Of a stretch of 64,000 nt of DNA, positions 20,656-32,792 are shown piece by piece. The number at the start of each line of letters is the position of its first letter. The first letter of the stretch is position 1. The translations under genes were made by a program, and so were the position numbers. Below the pieces are notes generated by a model that saw nothing but the letters and a program-made list of their open reading frames with translations, was not told where the DNA came from and did not search any database. The DNA comes from Sarocladium kiliense (Eukaryota; Ascomycota; Sordariomycetes; Hypocreales; Sarocladiaceae), in contig JAUZTG010000033.1 in NCBI GenBank assembly GCA_030734395.1, forward strand, positions 80,694-144,693, read 5' to 3'.

Positions 20656-23600
20656 ATGGCACATCGCTTGATTGAGAAGGTTAAAGTGAAATGGGGACGG
20701 CGCGAGCGAGCCACTTCCCGTAGGGCTGTCCCAGCTCCTTCGTCACCATCACCTTCGCCAACAGGCGCTCTGTCTGTGGCTCTACAAACCGCGCGCTCTA
20801 CACCTCAGTCGACCCGTTCTGCGGGAGCCTCCACAGATTCTGAGACTGGTGCGCGACTTTGGAATGATGCATACGATATGGCGAAGTCAAGCGAACCGAA
20901 GCTGGTCGAAGTATACGAACAAATCCTGTCGAGTATACTTGATGAAACCGAACCGAGATCTGCAACCGGCGAAGTGAACATGATAGGAGGAGATAGGGAG
21001 ACACGATCTCGCCAAATGCAGCAGGTGGTCAGAAGAGGACTGGATCGGATGCAAAGGCAAGCGTCTGTCAAGCAAAACATTGGTGAGGGCTTGCAAGTAT
21101 GGCAAGCCGTGAGGGGGACTGTTGATAAGTTAGTCCAAATGGCACCTGAAGGCGCCATCGCTTGGGCTGGCGTTTGCCTTGGACTAGAGGTGCGTATTAT
21201 CAGCTTCCCTCGAAAAGAGTGCTGAGAAGTATCCAGTTGACATGTCTAGATACTGTCTAATCCCATTACTGAGGCACGCGATAATCGCAACGGCATTGCC
21301 TACGTCCTGTCACGAATGGAATGGTATTGGAGTTTAGTGTCTTTGCTGCTCGAGGAGAACACGAATGCACAGTCTACGACAGGCCTGCGAGAACTGCTAA
21401 GAGAAAATATAACGCAACTCTACCAGAAGCTGCTGCTATATCAGATGCAGAGCGTCCGTCTATACTACCGGATGTGGGTCGTCAGCATCGCAAGGGACCT
21501 GCTCAAAGTCGACGACTGGGCCGGCCAGCTCAGCGACATCAAGGATGCCGAATCGGCTGTGCAACGGGATATGGAGCAGTACAATACGGAAGAAAGGAGG
21601 ACACGACTACACGAACTCAGCGATGTGGCAAACACGATGCAAAAGAGTCTTCAGGGCATCTACTCGGTCATTCAGGACCAAGCAGAGCAGCAAGAGAAGT
21701 GGCGCAAAGACGACAAATATGACCAGATCATGAAGGATCTGCATGAGACTGATCCCCGCGACGACAAGACACGCATCCAGGATGCGAAGGGAGGCTTGCT
21801 CAGGGACTCATACTGTTGGATTCTTGAACACGGTGACTTTCGGAAGTGGCGTAGTGATCCGCGAAGTCAGCTTCTATGGATCAAAGGCGACCCTGGGAAG
21901 GGCAAAACAATGCTTCTATGCGGTATCATTGACGAGCTGGAGAAGCAAACCGACAACTGCCTGTCCTACTTCTTCTGCCAGGCAACAGATTCGAGGCTGA
22001 ATAACGCGACGGCTGTGTTGCGCGGTCTCATTTATTTACTTGTAGACCGGAAGCCATCGCTCGTTTCTTACATTCGAGAGAAGTACGACCATGCGGGTAA
22101 GCAAGCTTTCGAGGACGCAAATGCGTGGGAAGTCCTGTCGAAAATTCTTGCGTCGATCATCAATGATCCGAGATTACATGGCGCGATCATAGTCATCGAT
22201 GCTCTGGATGAGTGCCAGTCGAACCGCCATCAGCTGCTTGACTTCATCAAGAGACCTTCTCGAGTCAAGTGGGCTGTTTCCAGTCGCAATTGGCAGGATA
22301 TTGAGGAGGGTCTTGGCTCTACAAAGGAAAAGGTCTGCCTTTCGCTCGAGCTGAACCAAGATTCAATCTCAGAGGCCGTGCAAACTTACATTGACCACAA
22401 GGTTGATGAGCTTGCACAGCTCAAGATGTACGACGAGTCAACAAAAGGTCATGTCAGAGCTCATCTATCCGCCAATGCTAACGGCACCTTTCTCTGGGTA
22501 GCCTTAGTCTGCCATGAACTTGCAGATCCCACGATCACCCGAAAACGACATACGCTCACTCAATTGAGGAAGTTCCCATCGGGGCTTGGGCCTCTTTATA
22601 CGCAAATGTTGAAGCAGATCTTTGAATCAAAGGATCTAAAAGAGTGTAAGGAGATACTCGCTATCGCTTCGGTAATTCACCGACCAATCACACTGGAAGA
22701 GTTGAAGGTTCTTGCCGAGTCTATAGAGCAAGACGACTACGATGACCTGCCACAAATTATCAAAGCCTGTGGCTCTTTCCTGACTCTTCGACAAGGCGTG
22801 ATGTACTTTGTGCACCAGTCAGCCAAGGACTTTCTCCTGGAAAAGGCATCCCAGGAAATTCTACCAGCTGGCGCAACGCAAAAGCACCATGCAATTTTCT
22901 CGAAATCTCAAATAGCACTCTCGAAGGTTCTGAAGCGTAATATGTGCGAACTGGGTGGCCCTGGAGTTCCTGCCGATCAGGTCTCGCCACAGGATCTTGG
23001 TGCATTAGCCTCACTCCATTATGCTTGTGTTTTCTGGGTTGATCATCTCCACGACTCAGGTCCTACAGCCATCAGAGATGCTCTACAGGATAACGGCGAT
23101 GTGCATACATTTATCCGCGACAAGTATTTATACTGGCTTGAATGTCTCAGTCTATTGCGCAGCGTTCCAGAAGGGATAAAGGCTGTACACAAACTCGAGG
23201 CTTTAACGGTGAGTTGCTTTGCGGCAATGGTGGTAGTGACCTGACAATGAATTAGAGAAATTCGGCAGGCAAGCATTTAATTGAACTGGTCCACGATGCT
23301 CGCCGTTTTATCCTGCATCACAAGACGTCAATCGAGATTGCACCATTGCAGGCCTATGCTTCAGGGCTCGTGTTCAGCCCTGAGCAGAGTTGCATAAGAA
23401 TGCTTTTCGATCATGAGAAACCGGATTGGATCATCTTCACACCTCAAATGGAAACAGGTTGGAACGCGTGTTTGCAGACACTGGAGGGCCACAGGTCGGG
23501 GGTGGCCTCCGTGGTGTTCTCAGCGGATGGCCAGCATCTAGCATCGGGCTCCCATGACAAGACAGTCAAGATCTGGGATTCAGCAACGGGCAAGCAGTTA

Positions 23601-25310
23601 CAGACGCTGGAGGGCCACAGCTTGGGGGTCAGCTCAGTCGTGTTCTCAGCGGATGGCCAGCGTCTAGCATCGGGCTCCCATGACAAGACAGTCAAGATCT
23701 GGGATCCAGCAACTGGCAAGCACTTACGAACACTAGAGGGCCACAGCTCAGGGGTGACCTCAGTAGTATTCTCAGCTGATAGCCAGCGTCTAGCATCGGG
23801 ATCTTGGGACAACAAGATAAAGGTCTGGGATCCAGCAACGGGCAAACACTTACAGACACTAGACGGCTACGGCAGCGGGGTGACCTCAGTGGTGTTCTCA
23901 GCGGATGGCCAGCGTCTAGCATCAGGCTTTACTGATAACACGATCAAGATCTGGGATCTAGCAACGGGCAAACACTTCCAGACGCTGGAGGGCCACAACA
24001 AATGGGTGGTCTCAGTTGTGTTCTCGGCGGGTAGCCAGCGTCTAGCATCAGGCTCCCATGATAATACGGTCAAGATCTGGGATCCAGCCACGGGCAAACA
24101 CTTACAGACGCTGGAGGGACACAGCTTGGAGGTGACCTCAGTAATGTTCTCAGCGGATGGCCAGCGTCTAGCATCAGGCTCCCATGATAATACGGTCAAG
24201 ATCTGGGATCCAGCCACGGGCAAACACTTACAGACGCTGGAGGGCCACAGCTCGGGGGTGACCTCAGTGGTATTCTCGGCGGATGGCCAGCGTCTAGCAT
24301 CAGGGTCTTATGATAACACGATCAAAATCTGGGATCCAGTAACGGACAAACACTTCCAGATGCTGGAGAGTCACAGGAGCTCTGTGAGCTCAGTGGTATT
24401 CTCAGCGGATGGCCAGCGTCTAGCATCAGGCTCCCATGACAGAACAGTCAAGATCTGGGATCCAGCCACGGGCAAACACTTACAGACGCTGGAGGGCCAC
24501 AGCTCGGGGGTGACCTCAGTGGTATTCTCGGCGGATGGCCAGCGTCTAGCATCAGGGTCTTATGATAACACAGTTAAGATCTGGAATCCAGCAACTAGCG
24601 AACAATTACAAACGCTGGAGGGCCACAGCTCGTCGGTAATCGCAGTAGTGTTCTCAGCGGATGGCCAGCGTCTAGCATCGGGCTCTGGTGATAGGACAGT
24701 CAAGATCTGGGATCCAGCAACTGGCAAGCACTTACGAACACTAGAGGGCCACAGCTCAGGGGTGACCTCAGTAGTATTCTCAGCTGATAGCCAGCGTCTA
24801 GCATCGGGCTCCCATGACAAGATGGTTAAGATCTGGGATCCAGCAACGGGCAAGCAGTTACAGACGCTGGAGGGCCACAGCTCGTCGGTAATCGCAGTAG
24901 TGTTCTCAGCGGATGGCCAGCGTCTAGCATCGGGCTCTGGTGATAGGACAGTCAAGATCTGGGATCCAGCAACTGGCAAGCACTTACAGACGCTGGATGT
25001 TGACAGACCCTTGTCTCAGCTTTCATTCGACCCAATCAGTACTGTGCGTCTTTCTACCGAAGTTGGGCTCCTGAGTTTGAAAAGGCCGAACCTTGTGCCC
25101 AATACTAACCTCCAGGCTGCGGGATACACTTCACCATCTGCAACACATAAAGCGTATGGTTTCAGCAGTGACGGAGCCTGGATCATGAAGGGTGAAGAGA
25201 GGTTGATATGGTTGCCTCCAGAATATCGCCCAGTGGAATCAGCTGTTGTAGGGTCAAACCTTGCCATTGGCTCTCATTCAGGGCGCATTCTCATACTGAA
25301 GTTCTCATGA
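20656..25310 (+). CDS. NACHT-WD40 STAND (NLR-like) receptor, three exons
   Basis: Exons 20656-21189, 21250-23208 and 23256-25310; introns of 60 and 47 nt (GTGCGT...TAG and GTGAGT...TAG), both phase 0. Predicted product 1,515 residues. Order of parts: Ser/Pro/Thr-rich start; NACHT_N-type helical region (ARLWNDAYDMAKSSEPKLVE); P-loop GDPGKGKTML near residue 391; Walker B AIIVIDALDECQ near 492; helical region up to about 830; twelve WD40 units of exactly 42 residues (about 902-1406), each ending VKIWDPATGK; a divergent terminal blade ending LKFS. This is the HET-D/HET-E/NWD architecture of fungal incompatibility and immune receptors: repeats sense a ligand and NACHT oligomerises. The effector domain here is not one I can name. 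The ATG at 20656 was chosen over 20449 because the added residues look non-coding. No lesion is seen. Confidence 0.9.
23466..24995 (+). repeat. Twelve 126-bp WD40-coding tandem repeats
   Basis: Each 126-bp unit encodes one 42-residue WD40 blade and differs from its neighbours by few bases. Units 10 and 12 encode the same residues except for the last one (R/Q). A block of about 97 bp at 23704-23800 recurs at 24712-24808 without visible change. Differences between units cluster at a few positions (after GH, after SGS, and after WD), as expected for a diversifying ligand-binding surface. Confidence 0.9.
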
Positions 25311-26151
25311 AATGAGTTCAGTGAAAAGGGCATTCTCTAGCGGAGTAAGTGCACCCTTGAAACAACTAGTCATTGAGGTGATCAGCACGGTCACATACTG
25401 GACAGATAGATATGGGGTGGAGTTTGTAAACCTGCATAGGATTCCGAGGTTGTCAACAGCGATACCTCGCTTTTCGGGTACCCCAGACAAAAAGTGAGCA
25501 CAGTGCGACTTCGCTGTTACAAGTCAGCTAACATGGCCTGTAGGATGGGCCGTGGAGGCTACGAAGTCCCACCAGGCTCAGCCAAGCAGATGAGTCAGCA
25601 GAAGAACGAAGCATGGATCGGAGGATGGGTCGGACAAAGGTCACGTGACCAACGCACCTTGGATCACCATGGGGAAGTGATCCAGTGGAAACAGTCAGTA
25701 TATAAGGAACACTTTGCTAATTCGTTGGGCACTTGGGATAAATGTTGCATCTCAGGGCATCTACACATGCTAATGTGACGTGAACGCATTCGTGCAGTTC
25801 GACTTGGGGCCAGCCCTGTTCAGAATCCTTGTCATTACGACTTTGGGCCTTGAAAGGAACTCTGTTGAAGATACAATGTTCTAGCTGCTGGCACGGCATT
25901 GCATCGATCCATGCTCCCGTACCCCACGTACAATCCTCGTGGGATCGAGGGAAAAGGGGAAAGAAGAGCACAAGGTAGAAGTCTCTGAAATTTCTGCTGA
26001 ACAAGGAGAGGGTGCGTTGTTTGGCTGCAACCATGGGAGCATGATTATGCTCCGTACTTCTTTCTTTGTCCTGACCAAATGATGTTGTCTGTTCCTCGAA
26101 GTGTTTGTTTCTAAACATTGATAGACTTCAACCCAAATATCGACAAGAGAT
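25311..26151. other. Intergenic, nothing supported
   Basis: About 840 bases downstream of the STAND gene. A 61-codon plus-strand frame at 25312-25497 has no recognisable features. A TATATAAGG element lies at about 25699-25707. Confidence 0.3.
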
Positions 26152-27507
26152 ATGACGGGACCGAGCGCTCAGGACGACGGCACGGCCGCACCACCGCCGA
26201 CCGTGATTGGAGATGTCGTGTTCCCGCTGGAACGCAAGTCCCAGATTGACGTGTTGGTAGTTTCTATCGTCTTCATCGTCCTCCCAACAGTAGCTGTTGC
26301 CCTACGGCTCCTCGCACGACATGTTGCTCACCGAAGGTGGATGCTAGTGACTACTGCATCATAGTAGCATGTGTACGTACTCCTCTCAATCATTTCAATC
26401 GAAGATTCTTGGTGCCTGATTGCGACGGAACAAGAAGATGCTGATGGTATCATCCAGGTCCTCGCCAATGCCTTACAGGCTGTCGCGATTGTGCTTGTCT
26501 TCGAAGGCGGCGCCGGTTTCCATTTCAAAGAGATCATGGACAAGTACGGACCAGAACCCATCGAGAAATTCCTCAAGGTAGATATATACAGACCTCACTC
26601 CAAATCTCGACCGAGTGTTTCTAACAGCCACTCCAGATCCTCATCCCTGTACAACTCCTTTGGGCCGTCAGCTTGAGTCTGGTCAAGGCCTCGATCCTAC
26701 TCATGTACACGAAGATTTTCACAATTCGGTCTATGGTCATCACATCCTATGTCACAGGGGGCTTTATCGTTGCTTGGGCGTTAGCGACCGTCCTCTCCGG
26801 CTTCCTGATCTGCCGCCCCTTCGCCTTGAACTGGGACCAGACGCTGGACGGCACATGCGGAGATCAGGTCCTGTCATACACTATTACAGGCTCCTTGAAC
26901 TTAGTGACTGACGTCGTGGTCTTCATGCTGCCTATGCCGTATCTCTGGGGTCTCCAGCTCAAGCTATACAAGAAGGTTGTGCTCATCATCAACATTCGGA
27001 ATGGGACTCTTGTGAGTATTCAGCACGAAGTATGATTTCCGACAGATACACTGACCATTTCCACCTTCCAGTACCATAATCATTTCTGCCATGCGATTGG
27101 TGTCTCTCCAAGAGCTCGACTACAACGACATCACACACAACATCCCCCACGCCCTCATTTTCGGCGCCCTCGAACCCAGTGTCGGGATCATCCTATCCTG
27201 TCTTCCACTCCTCCGCCCCCTCCTTGGCCGCTCCAAGTACTCCAGCGACGGCACCGCAGGATACAGCGGCTCTCACGACCTCCCCAGCAATCCAGTACGC
27301 AGCGGCAACGCCCTCAAAAGCAACGGGTTCGCAGAGCTCGACGACGATTCCTCACAGTACCGGCTGCGCCCTTTGGGGCCCAAGCACACTGTTGCAGTCG
27401 GGAACAAGGCGACAGACCGCAGTAGCGACTTGTCGGACGAACAGTCTTTGAACAATGAAGAGGACAGGTCAGGTATTGTGGTGAAGCAGCATTGGTCTGT
27501 GTCGTAA
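26152..27507 (+). pseudogene. Pth11-like / rhodopsin-fold integral membrane protein with two frameshifts
   Basis: Family layout is clear. Exon 1 from ATG 26152 carries TM1 (IDVLVVSIVFIVLPTVAVAL) and KVDASDYCIIVAC. Introns follow at 26373-26457, 26578-26636 and 27012-27071. Later exons carry GGAGFHFKEIMDKYGPEPIE, SLVKASILLMYTKIF and a polar cytosolic tail ending in a stop at 27505-27507. This is the fungal rhodopsin domain (seven TM; PF20684-type, Pth11-related), usually a plasma-membrane sensor. Two single-base shifts break it. Near 26331 AHR must change frame to reach KVDASDY. Near 26975 VLI must change frame to reach STFGMG and the phase that fits the last exon. It is either a pseudogene or carries sequencing indels. 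Confidence 0.7.
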
Positions 27508-28832
27508 ACTTGAGCCAGTAGCCCAGGAAGAGCTTTGTAAGGTAAGACTTGGTAAGGGGTACGAACAGCGAGTGAGAAGCCAGCGCTCAATCAATCGATG
27601 CTTAAGAGGGCATGGGTACAGCACGTTTCATGCGTTTGAGAAGCGTGAACAAAAAAGCTGCTAGGTGGAACAATACAACGCCCTTCTGCCACCCGAACAG
27701 CATCCTAGCTTCGGTGATGGCGCCAAACGGACGTATTGGATCGCGCCATTAGCCGCAACGGGAGTCATGCTGCATGGGAGGTCGACTTTACTGGCCAATG
27801 CAGTTCATGATGCAGGAATGCAATTGAACCGCTAGCGTGAATCTACACACAACGTCCTGAGGGGAAGCGAGGGCCTGATCAGATGTCAGCTGTTGGACAG
27901 TCAGATAGTTATAAGTCACTAGTCTTACAATATCTGCTGCTAGAAGCTAAAATATGGTGAATTTAAGTCGTCATATCCGTCCATGTTCGAAGTGGGAGGA
28001 AATGGCAGGCTGTTGCTGTTGGCAGGTTGCTGTAACGTCAGAAAACCATGCCCCGCCAAGGCTGACTTGCTAGTGTCTGTACATGACACTGCTAGGCCGC
28101 TTTTAGAAATCCTCCGTGGTCCAAGGAAACATGGTAGTGCTCTTCTTCAGGGCAGTACCGAAGTGTCGAAAGTCCTGAAATGTGCTGGTCTAATGTTTTA
28201 TCGCCACCAATGGGGGTGCCCGAAGCATAAATGCGACGGAGTCTCCCGCGTTATTGAGCGATCGGTAGTGGGCTTACTCGGGAGCGGGCAAGTATAGGCC
28301 AGCAGCACATTGCTGGGGTCCAAGTTGTGTTTGAGGTACATGATCTGCCAGGGCCATCTAATCCGGTTGACTCTGAGGTCCTATGAGCAGGCTGAAATCG
28401 CAAGAACAGTCAGTTATCAGCTGTGGCGGTAACCACGAAGACTGCGGCGGAGTAGTTCGACGGACATACGGGACAGCTTACCTAACCAGGGCAATCAGGC
28501 TGACGTACGTGAGCGACGCTCGCCCCTCTTTGACTGGATGCCGACCGGTCTTGCACTTGTGCCAGCTCTCTGTCATTAAGATCAAAATTCACGATTTAAC
28601 GCACATTACCTTCCTTACCTCACAAATTGTCTGGGCCCTTTTGGCTGGTGGTTTGCCGTCACCCGCGGTTAGCGGTAAATGGCCCGAGCGCTCAGGTTTT
28701 GGGACGAATCAGATGACATCAGAACTAACCCCACTTGCCCTTGGGTTTGGCGGCTCTGACGGGCGAAGCGACCGGAGACGAGGCGGCCAAAAGTTTCACC
28801 GCACGCTACCTATCCCCGTTTTTTTTTTACAG
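27508..28832. other. Intergenic, no gene supported
   Basis: About 1.3 kb. Two plus-strand frames (27983-28297 and the first part of 28383-29081) show no recognisable protein. A T10 tract followed by ACAG ends the region and acts as the acceptor of the next remnant. Confidence 0.35.
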
Positions 28833-29261
28833 GACCTGCAAAGGCTAGCGAGCATGGTGCGTTCGATACCTGACTTTCCACGGAGAGGCATCGAGTTCCA
28901 ACACGTGCTCAATCTTTCCCAGCAGCTAGGTGGGCTGGCCCTGTGCACGTCCTTGCTGCAAGCTCACTTCGTAGGCGACTGGACCAAGGTTGATGTACTG
29001 ATTTATTATGAGATAGGCGGTCCTGTCTTTGCTTCGGCGTTGGCCGCGCAGGTCGACGTACCACGTTCGGCAAGCCGGTAAGCTCCCACCGCCCACTCTC
29101 TCCGTTATCAAGCCCTCGTCGTATATCTCGTCTTCGACACCCAGAGGCTCCTCAAGAGAGGAGAGGATCGAGATGGGGTGGGGTGTTGTCCCTAGAGGGT
29201 TCATAGGGGACTCATTGCACGGCGGACTACAGCTTCTACATTGGCATCCACTGGGGTGACG
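28833..29261 (+). pseudogene. Adenine phosphoribosyltransferase-like remnant
   Basis: After a TTTTTTACAG acceptor the frame reads MVRSIPDFPRRGIEFQHVL, the start signature of adenine phosphoribosyltransferase (RSIPDFPxPGI.F.D). It continues with VDVLIYYEIGGPVFASALAA where the enzyme has DVIVG.EARGF.FG..LA, so the substrate-loop residues are altered. Near 29055 the sense moves to another frame and gives VRQAGKLPPPTLSV, the enzyme's 'VRKAGKLP' element. The PRPP-binding VVDDLLATGGT motif cannot be found. This is a decayed copy. The functional enzyme makes AMP from adenine and PRPP. Confidence 0.6.
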
Positions 29262-29590
29262 GTCATTCTCCCAATGTTCATCCCTTTCACAAGTTCAAAA
29301 ATGATTCCTTAATATGCACTTTCAACCGTACACCAGCACTTACCCGATCCTAAGAACGAGATCATAAGCCTGCATGCATGCGATTCCGCGACCCGCGGTT
29401 GGCTATGCATTCTGATCAATTGACAAATTAGGAAGATGGCAATCAAAGGGATGTCATCCTCCTTGACGTCATAGAATCTGTAGGGCACGTACCACCAACG
29501 CCACCTCTGCTCGCTGTGCGGCTTGCAGCCTCGCTCCTTGAAGTTCTGGTCTATGGTTGTAATAGAATTCACACCTACTACCGTCAGACC
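29262..29590. other. Intergenic, nothing seen
   Basis: About 330 bases without a recognisable feature. Confidence 0.3.
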
Positions 29591-29818
29591 ATGAGCTCAT
29601 ATCGCCACCGCCAAAAGCTTGACCACTCGAAGAAATCGAGGCAGCTACCCCCCACGGCTAGCACTGAGACGCCCCCATCATTTTCTCCTTCTACTGCCAA
29701 CCAGGCTACCTCAAGCGGTCCACTGCGTCAAGGCCTGCCTCTGACTTCCAAGAGACCTCGAATTGGTGTAGTCGCTGCTTGCAACACGTGTCGCCGAAAG
29801 AAAATTCGGGTACAGCCA
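29591..29818 (+). pseudogene. N-terminal fragment of a Zn2Cys6 transcription factor
   Basis: From ATG 29591 a Ser/Pro/Thr-rich leader is followed by VAACNTCRRKKIR, the first half of a Zn2Cys6 DNA-binding domain (C-x2-C-x6). In a full gene the next residues would be C-D-G after an intron. Here a GT follows IR, but no downstream acceptor restores CDG...C..C. The gene is cut within its zinc cluster. Confidence 0.5.
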
Positions 29819-30905
29819 TGATCCCCGGCATCGTCAATCGAGGAATTGCTGACACATTTACCCGATCACTAGCGACGATGGCACTTTACGAGAAGACTCG
29901 GCCATACACAAATGGGCCACCCAGATTCTTGATGGCACGACCAAGATTGGCTGGCCCTTCAACAGAACTAACGTAGTGGCCCAAGGAAGCAAAGTATAAG
30001 GAGTTGGGTACGTATCTTCTCTCTCATGGAAACCAGCACTTCCCCTGCTCATCGTCACAGGTACGCGGAATCTTGAGAACATAACATCTGGCCTCCACGG
30101 GCTAAGCTCTGCTGTATACACCCGCATTTTTGGTTGGTCGACTGAAAAGCTAGAAGTTCTGCTGGCCCAGGCGAAATGAAGGACCCTTCTATCCATGCAT
30201 ACTGGCCAATGTGAGGTTACTCGTATAGTTACATGCCTAGACTCGAGGCAGACTTATCTTTTGCTCAACGACAAAGGCTCAATTTACTGCTATCGCATCC
30301 AAGGACGTTACCAAGCTCGTGTATCAATCACATGACTATAAATATCAGCCATCTAAAGCGTCTCTCTCCCTGCCCGAGCGCGGGTTGATAGCTATATTCG
30401 TCGCCTCAGAAACAGCCTAAGAGTCATGTGTAGCCTCTGCTCGGATATCACTATCTTTTAACCACTTGACCTTAATAGCTTAAGGCCATGGCGTGGTATC
30501 GGAGAGCAGATGGTCTTGTGGCAGGGCGTTGCGCGACTAATTCATCAAACACCTGCATCGCTTCATCTTCCCTTCCCAACTATCAAGCACCGTTGAAGCA
30601 CCGCTACCCATAACAAGAAGAAAAAGAAGAAAAAAGAGGACAAGTCCTCCTTTAGCCAAAGCTCAACGAGTGATCACGCTCCAAACAGATCGTCCACATG
30701 TGGATGGCAGGATGTCATGCCTCAAGCTGCTATCCCTGCAGTGCTCGCATTAGGTCGGTCTTGTCCCTCCACATGTGTTCAGGCCTAGTTACTAATGGCC
30801 CTGAGCCTCCTGTTGGGACGGAGGAAGTCGATATGAAGCTGTGACCGACCAGAGGAGACGCCGTAGTTGTCTTGCCATCGCCAGTCAGCAAAGAGATGCT
30901 TTTTA
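29819..30905. other. Intergenic, no gene supported
   Basis: About 1.1 kb with no recognisable protein or repeat. A GAAGAAAAAGAAGAAAAAAG purine tract lies near 30617-30636. Confidence 0.3.
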
Positions 30906-31814
30906 CTATTGTTGGGGACAGAAGTCTTTCTCGACTTCACCAGGAGCGCCTGCCATGCCTATCCAACTGTTATGGATAGTTTGATCAAGAGGGCTTGAAG
31001 AGGTCATGGGAGGCCATAAGATTGGGTCGGAGACGATGGGGATGCCATCAATGACGCCTGTCGAAACAGTTGGCACCAGTGGCGTCGATTCGAGCATGGT
31101 GTCAAAAGAGTTGACATCCGGAGCAGAAGTAGCCCAAGGGATGCTCTGCACTGTATTCATCTGCTGGTGCAGAAGATTCGGTTCTCGTCCTAACTGATCG
31201 GAGGCGATAGAGCATTGAGAGATAGTATCATCGGTAATGGTGTAGTCCATGAAGGAGAAAGGGCTTTGCCTGGATGTCGATGATAGTATGTTGCTGTGGA
31301 CTGTCGAGGGAGATGAGCAGGTCTCAGAGTCACCTGATCCAGTACTGTCATGCCTGCCCTGTACCATTATCGTATTGATGTTCAATTCGGAAGCATCATT
31401 CCTATCTCGCATCTTTTCGTAAGCCTCATCGTACGATAAGCCATCCTCTCGCAGCATCTCGAGAATATTATCTCCACTGCCTTCCGAGGCACAGATAGCA
31501 TCAAGGAGGCGATCGCGGCGACGAATCTGTTCGCGTAGGGAGGTGGCTTCGTCTTGTAAGCTGCGTTTCGAGGCCCACGTGCGCTGGGTGAAGCGGCAAT
31601 CGAGGTGTCGGGCTTGGCAGCGGCCACAAGGTTTCTCACCATCGCACTATACAAATACGATATTAGTAGCCGAATTGAGGGATCAGATAGGGAGGGAGCC
31701 TGAACGAAGACCGGGGTGTACCTTTGCCCTCTTCTCACGACAATGCTCACAAGCGGTACGAGTAATGTACTGACGCTCACGCTTGACAGCTTTTGAGGCC
31801 CGAGTCGAGGTCAT
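30906..31814 (-). CDS. Zn2Cys6 transcription factor, two exons
   Basis: Exon 1 is 31722-31814 (ATG at 31814) and exon 2 is 30906-31646. The 75-nt intron (GTACAC...TATAG) splits the zinc cluster between KRAK and CDG and is phase 0. Predicted length is 277 residues. The cluster is complete: C-x2-C-x6-C-x5-C-x2-C-x6-C (ACEHCREKRAK, then CDGEKPCGRCQARHLDC). It is followed by a short coiled coil (SLREQIRRRDRLLDAI), the usual dimerisation element, and a Ser/Thr/Pro-rich C-terminus without the long fungal_trans middle domain. It is expected to bind DNA in the nucleus as a dimer on CGG-type sites. The small size resembles cluster-specific regulators, but no biosynthetic genes adjoin it. The gene looks intact. 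Confidence 0.75.
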
Positions 31815-32792
31815 TGTTCCAAATTGGCGGAATACTCTGACGATGCCTAGATGGTGATCGGAGGAGCTAGATGCCGTTGGAAGCACAGCGGCTTAGGTGG
31901 GCCAGGATCTGGTGAAAGATATTGAGACAGGTTATGAGACAGGTTCGATTATGGGAAGAAGTGCGAGGGATGCAGCCACCTTAGGCAGAACATAACGATG
32001 AAGGTAACTAAAGACAATAAAATCGTATGACGTCAAAAACAGCACGGTAGCGCTGGGCTGATGTGGAGTGGTCTTAAAGGGGGGGGGGGGGGGGGTTTAA
32101 CATGGGGCTTTGTAGGATTGGCTTCTTATGGGATGGGAAACGGGCATTGGAACACTGGAAACAATGGGTCGTGTATCTGTATGTTGGCGGGCGGGCCCCA
32201 CCTTTATCAAGTGTGCACGCACGTCATCCAGTGCACGAGCTGGATGACCCAGCCAATCTCTAAGCAGGATGAGGTCCAGTGCTGGCTGGCGTCCGGACAT
32301 ACCTCCGGTCAGATACCAGTTATGCTGGCTTTCTTTTGGTCGACAGTGGGGTGCTTTTCTCTGAGATGACTTCACCACAACTTCTTCGGCCGGAGATCAA
32401 CTCGTGACTGTTCAAAAGTCGTGCATGGTCCCAATAGCCACCTCCCAAGCCTGCCGACCCAATTCAGGATTCAGCCTGGCATGATAGGCGGCGATTGCGT
32501 GTTGCGGTCGCATTCTAATGATCGAGCTTTTATAATGGAAGGCGAATGCAGGTCTATTCCCGTCTCGGTACGGTGTACGTCTCAAAATCCGAGACTGAGG
32601 TTGATGGTGTCGTAAGCAGGGGTGTGAATCAGGTTGGTAGATCCACGGTGTCAGTTGTGACTGTGCATACATTTCAGGTTTTGTGAATATGCTGCTACCT
32701 TTGAATTGAGGGTGCCCCAGACGACCCATGAGCACAGTGCGCGTCTGGAAGCCTTGGCCCCTCTAAGGATTAGTCATTCATGTTCCACTCTC
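31815..32792. other. Intergenic with an 18-base G run
   Basis: About 980 bases upstream of the MULE. A run of about 18 G lies near 32077-32094. No gene supported. Confidence 0.35.

Noticed and set aside
23444..24979. Minus-strand frames of 76-139 codons inside the WD40 array
   Set aside because: They are antisense shadows of the 126-bp repeats.
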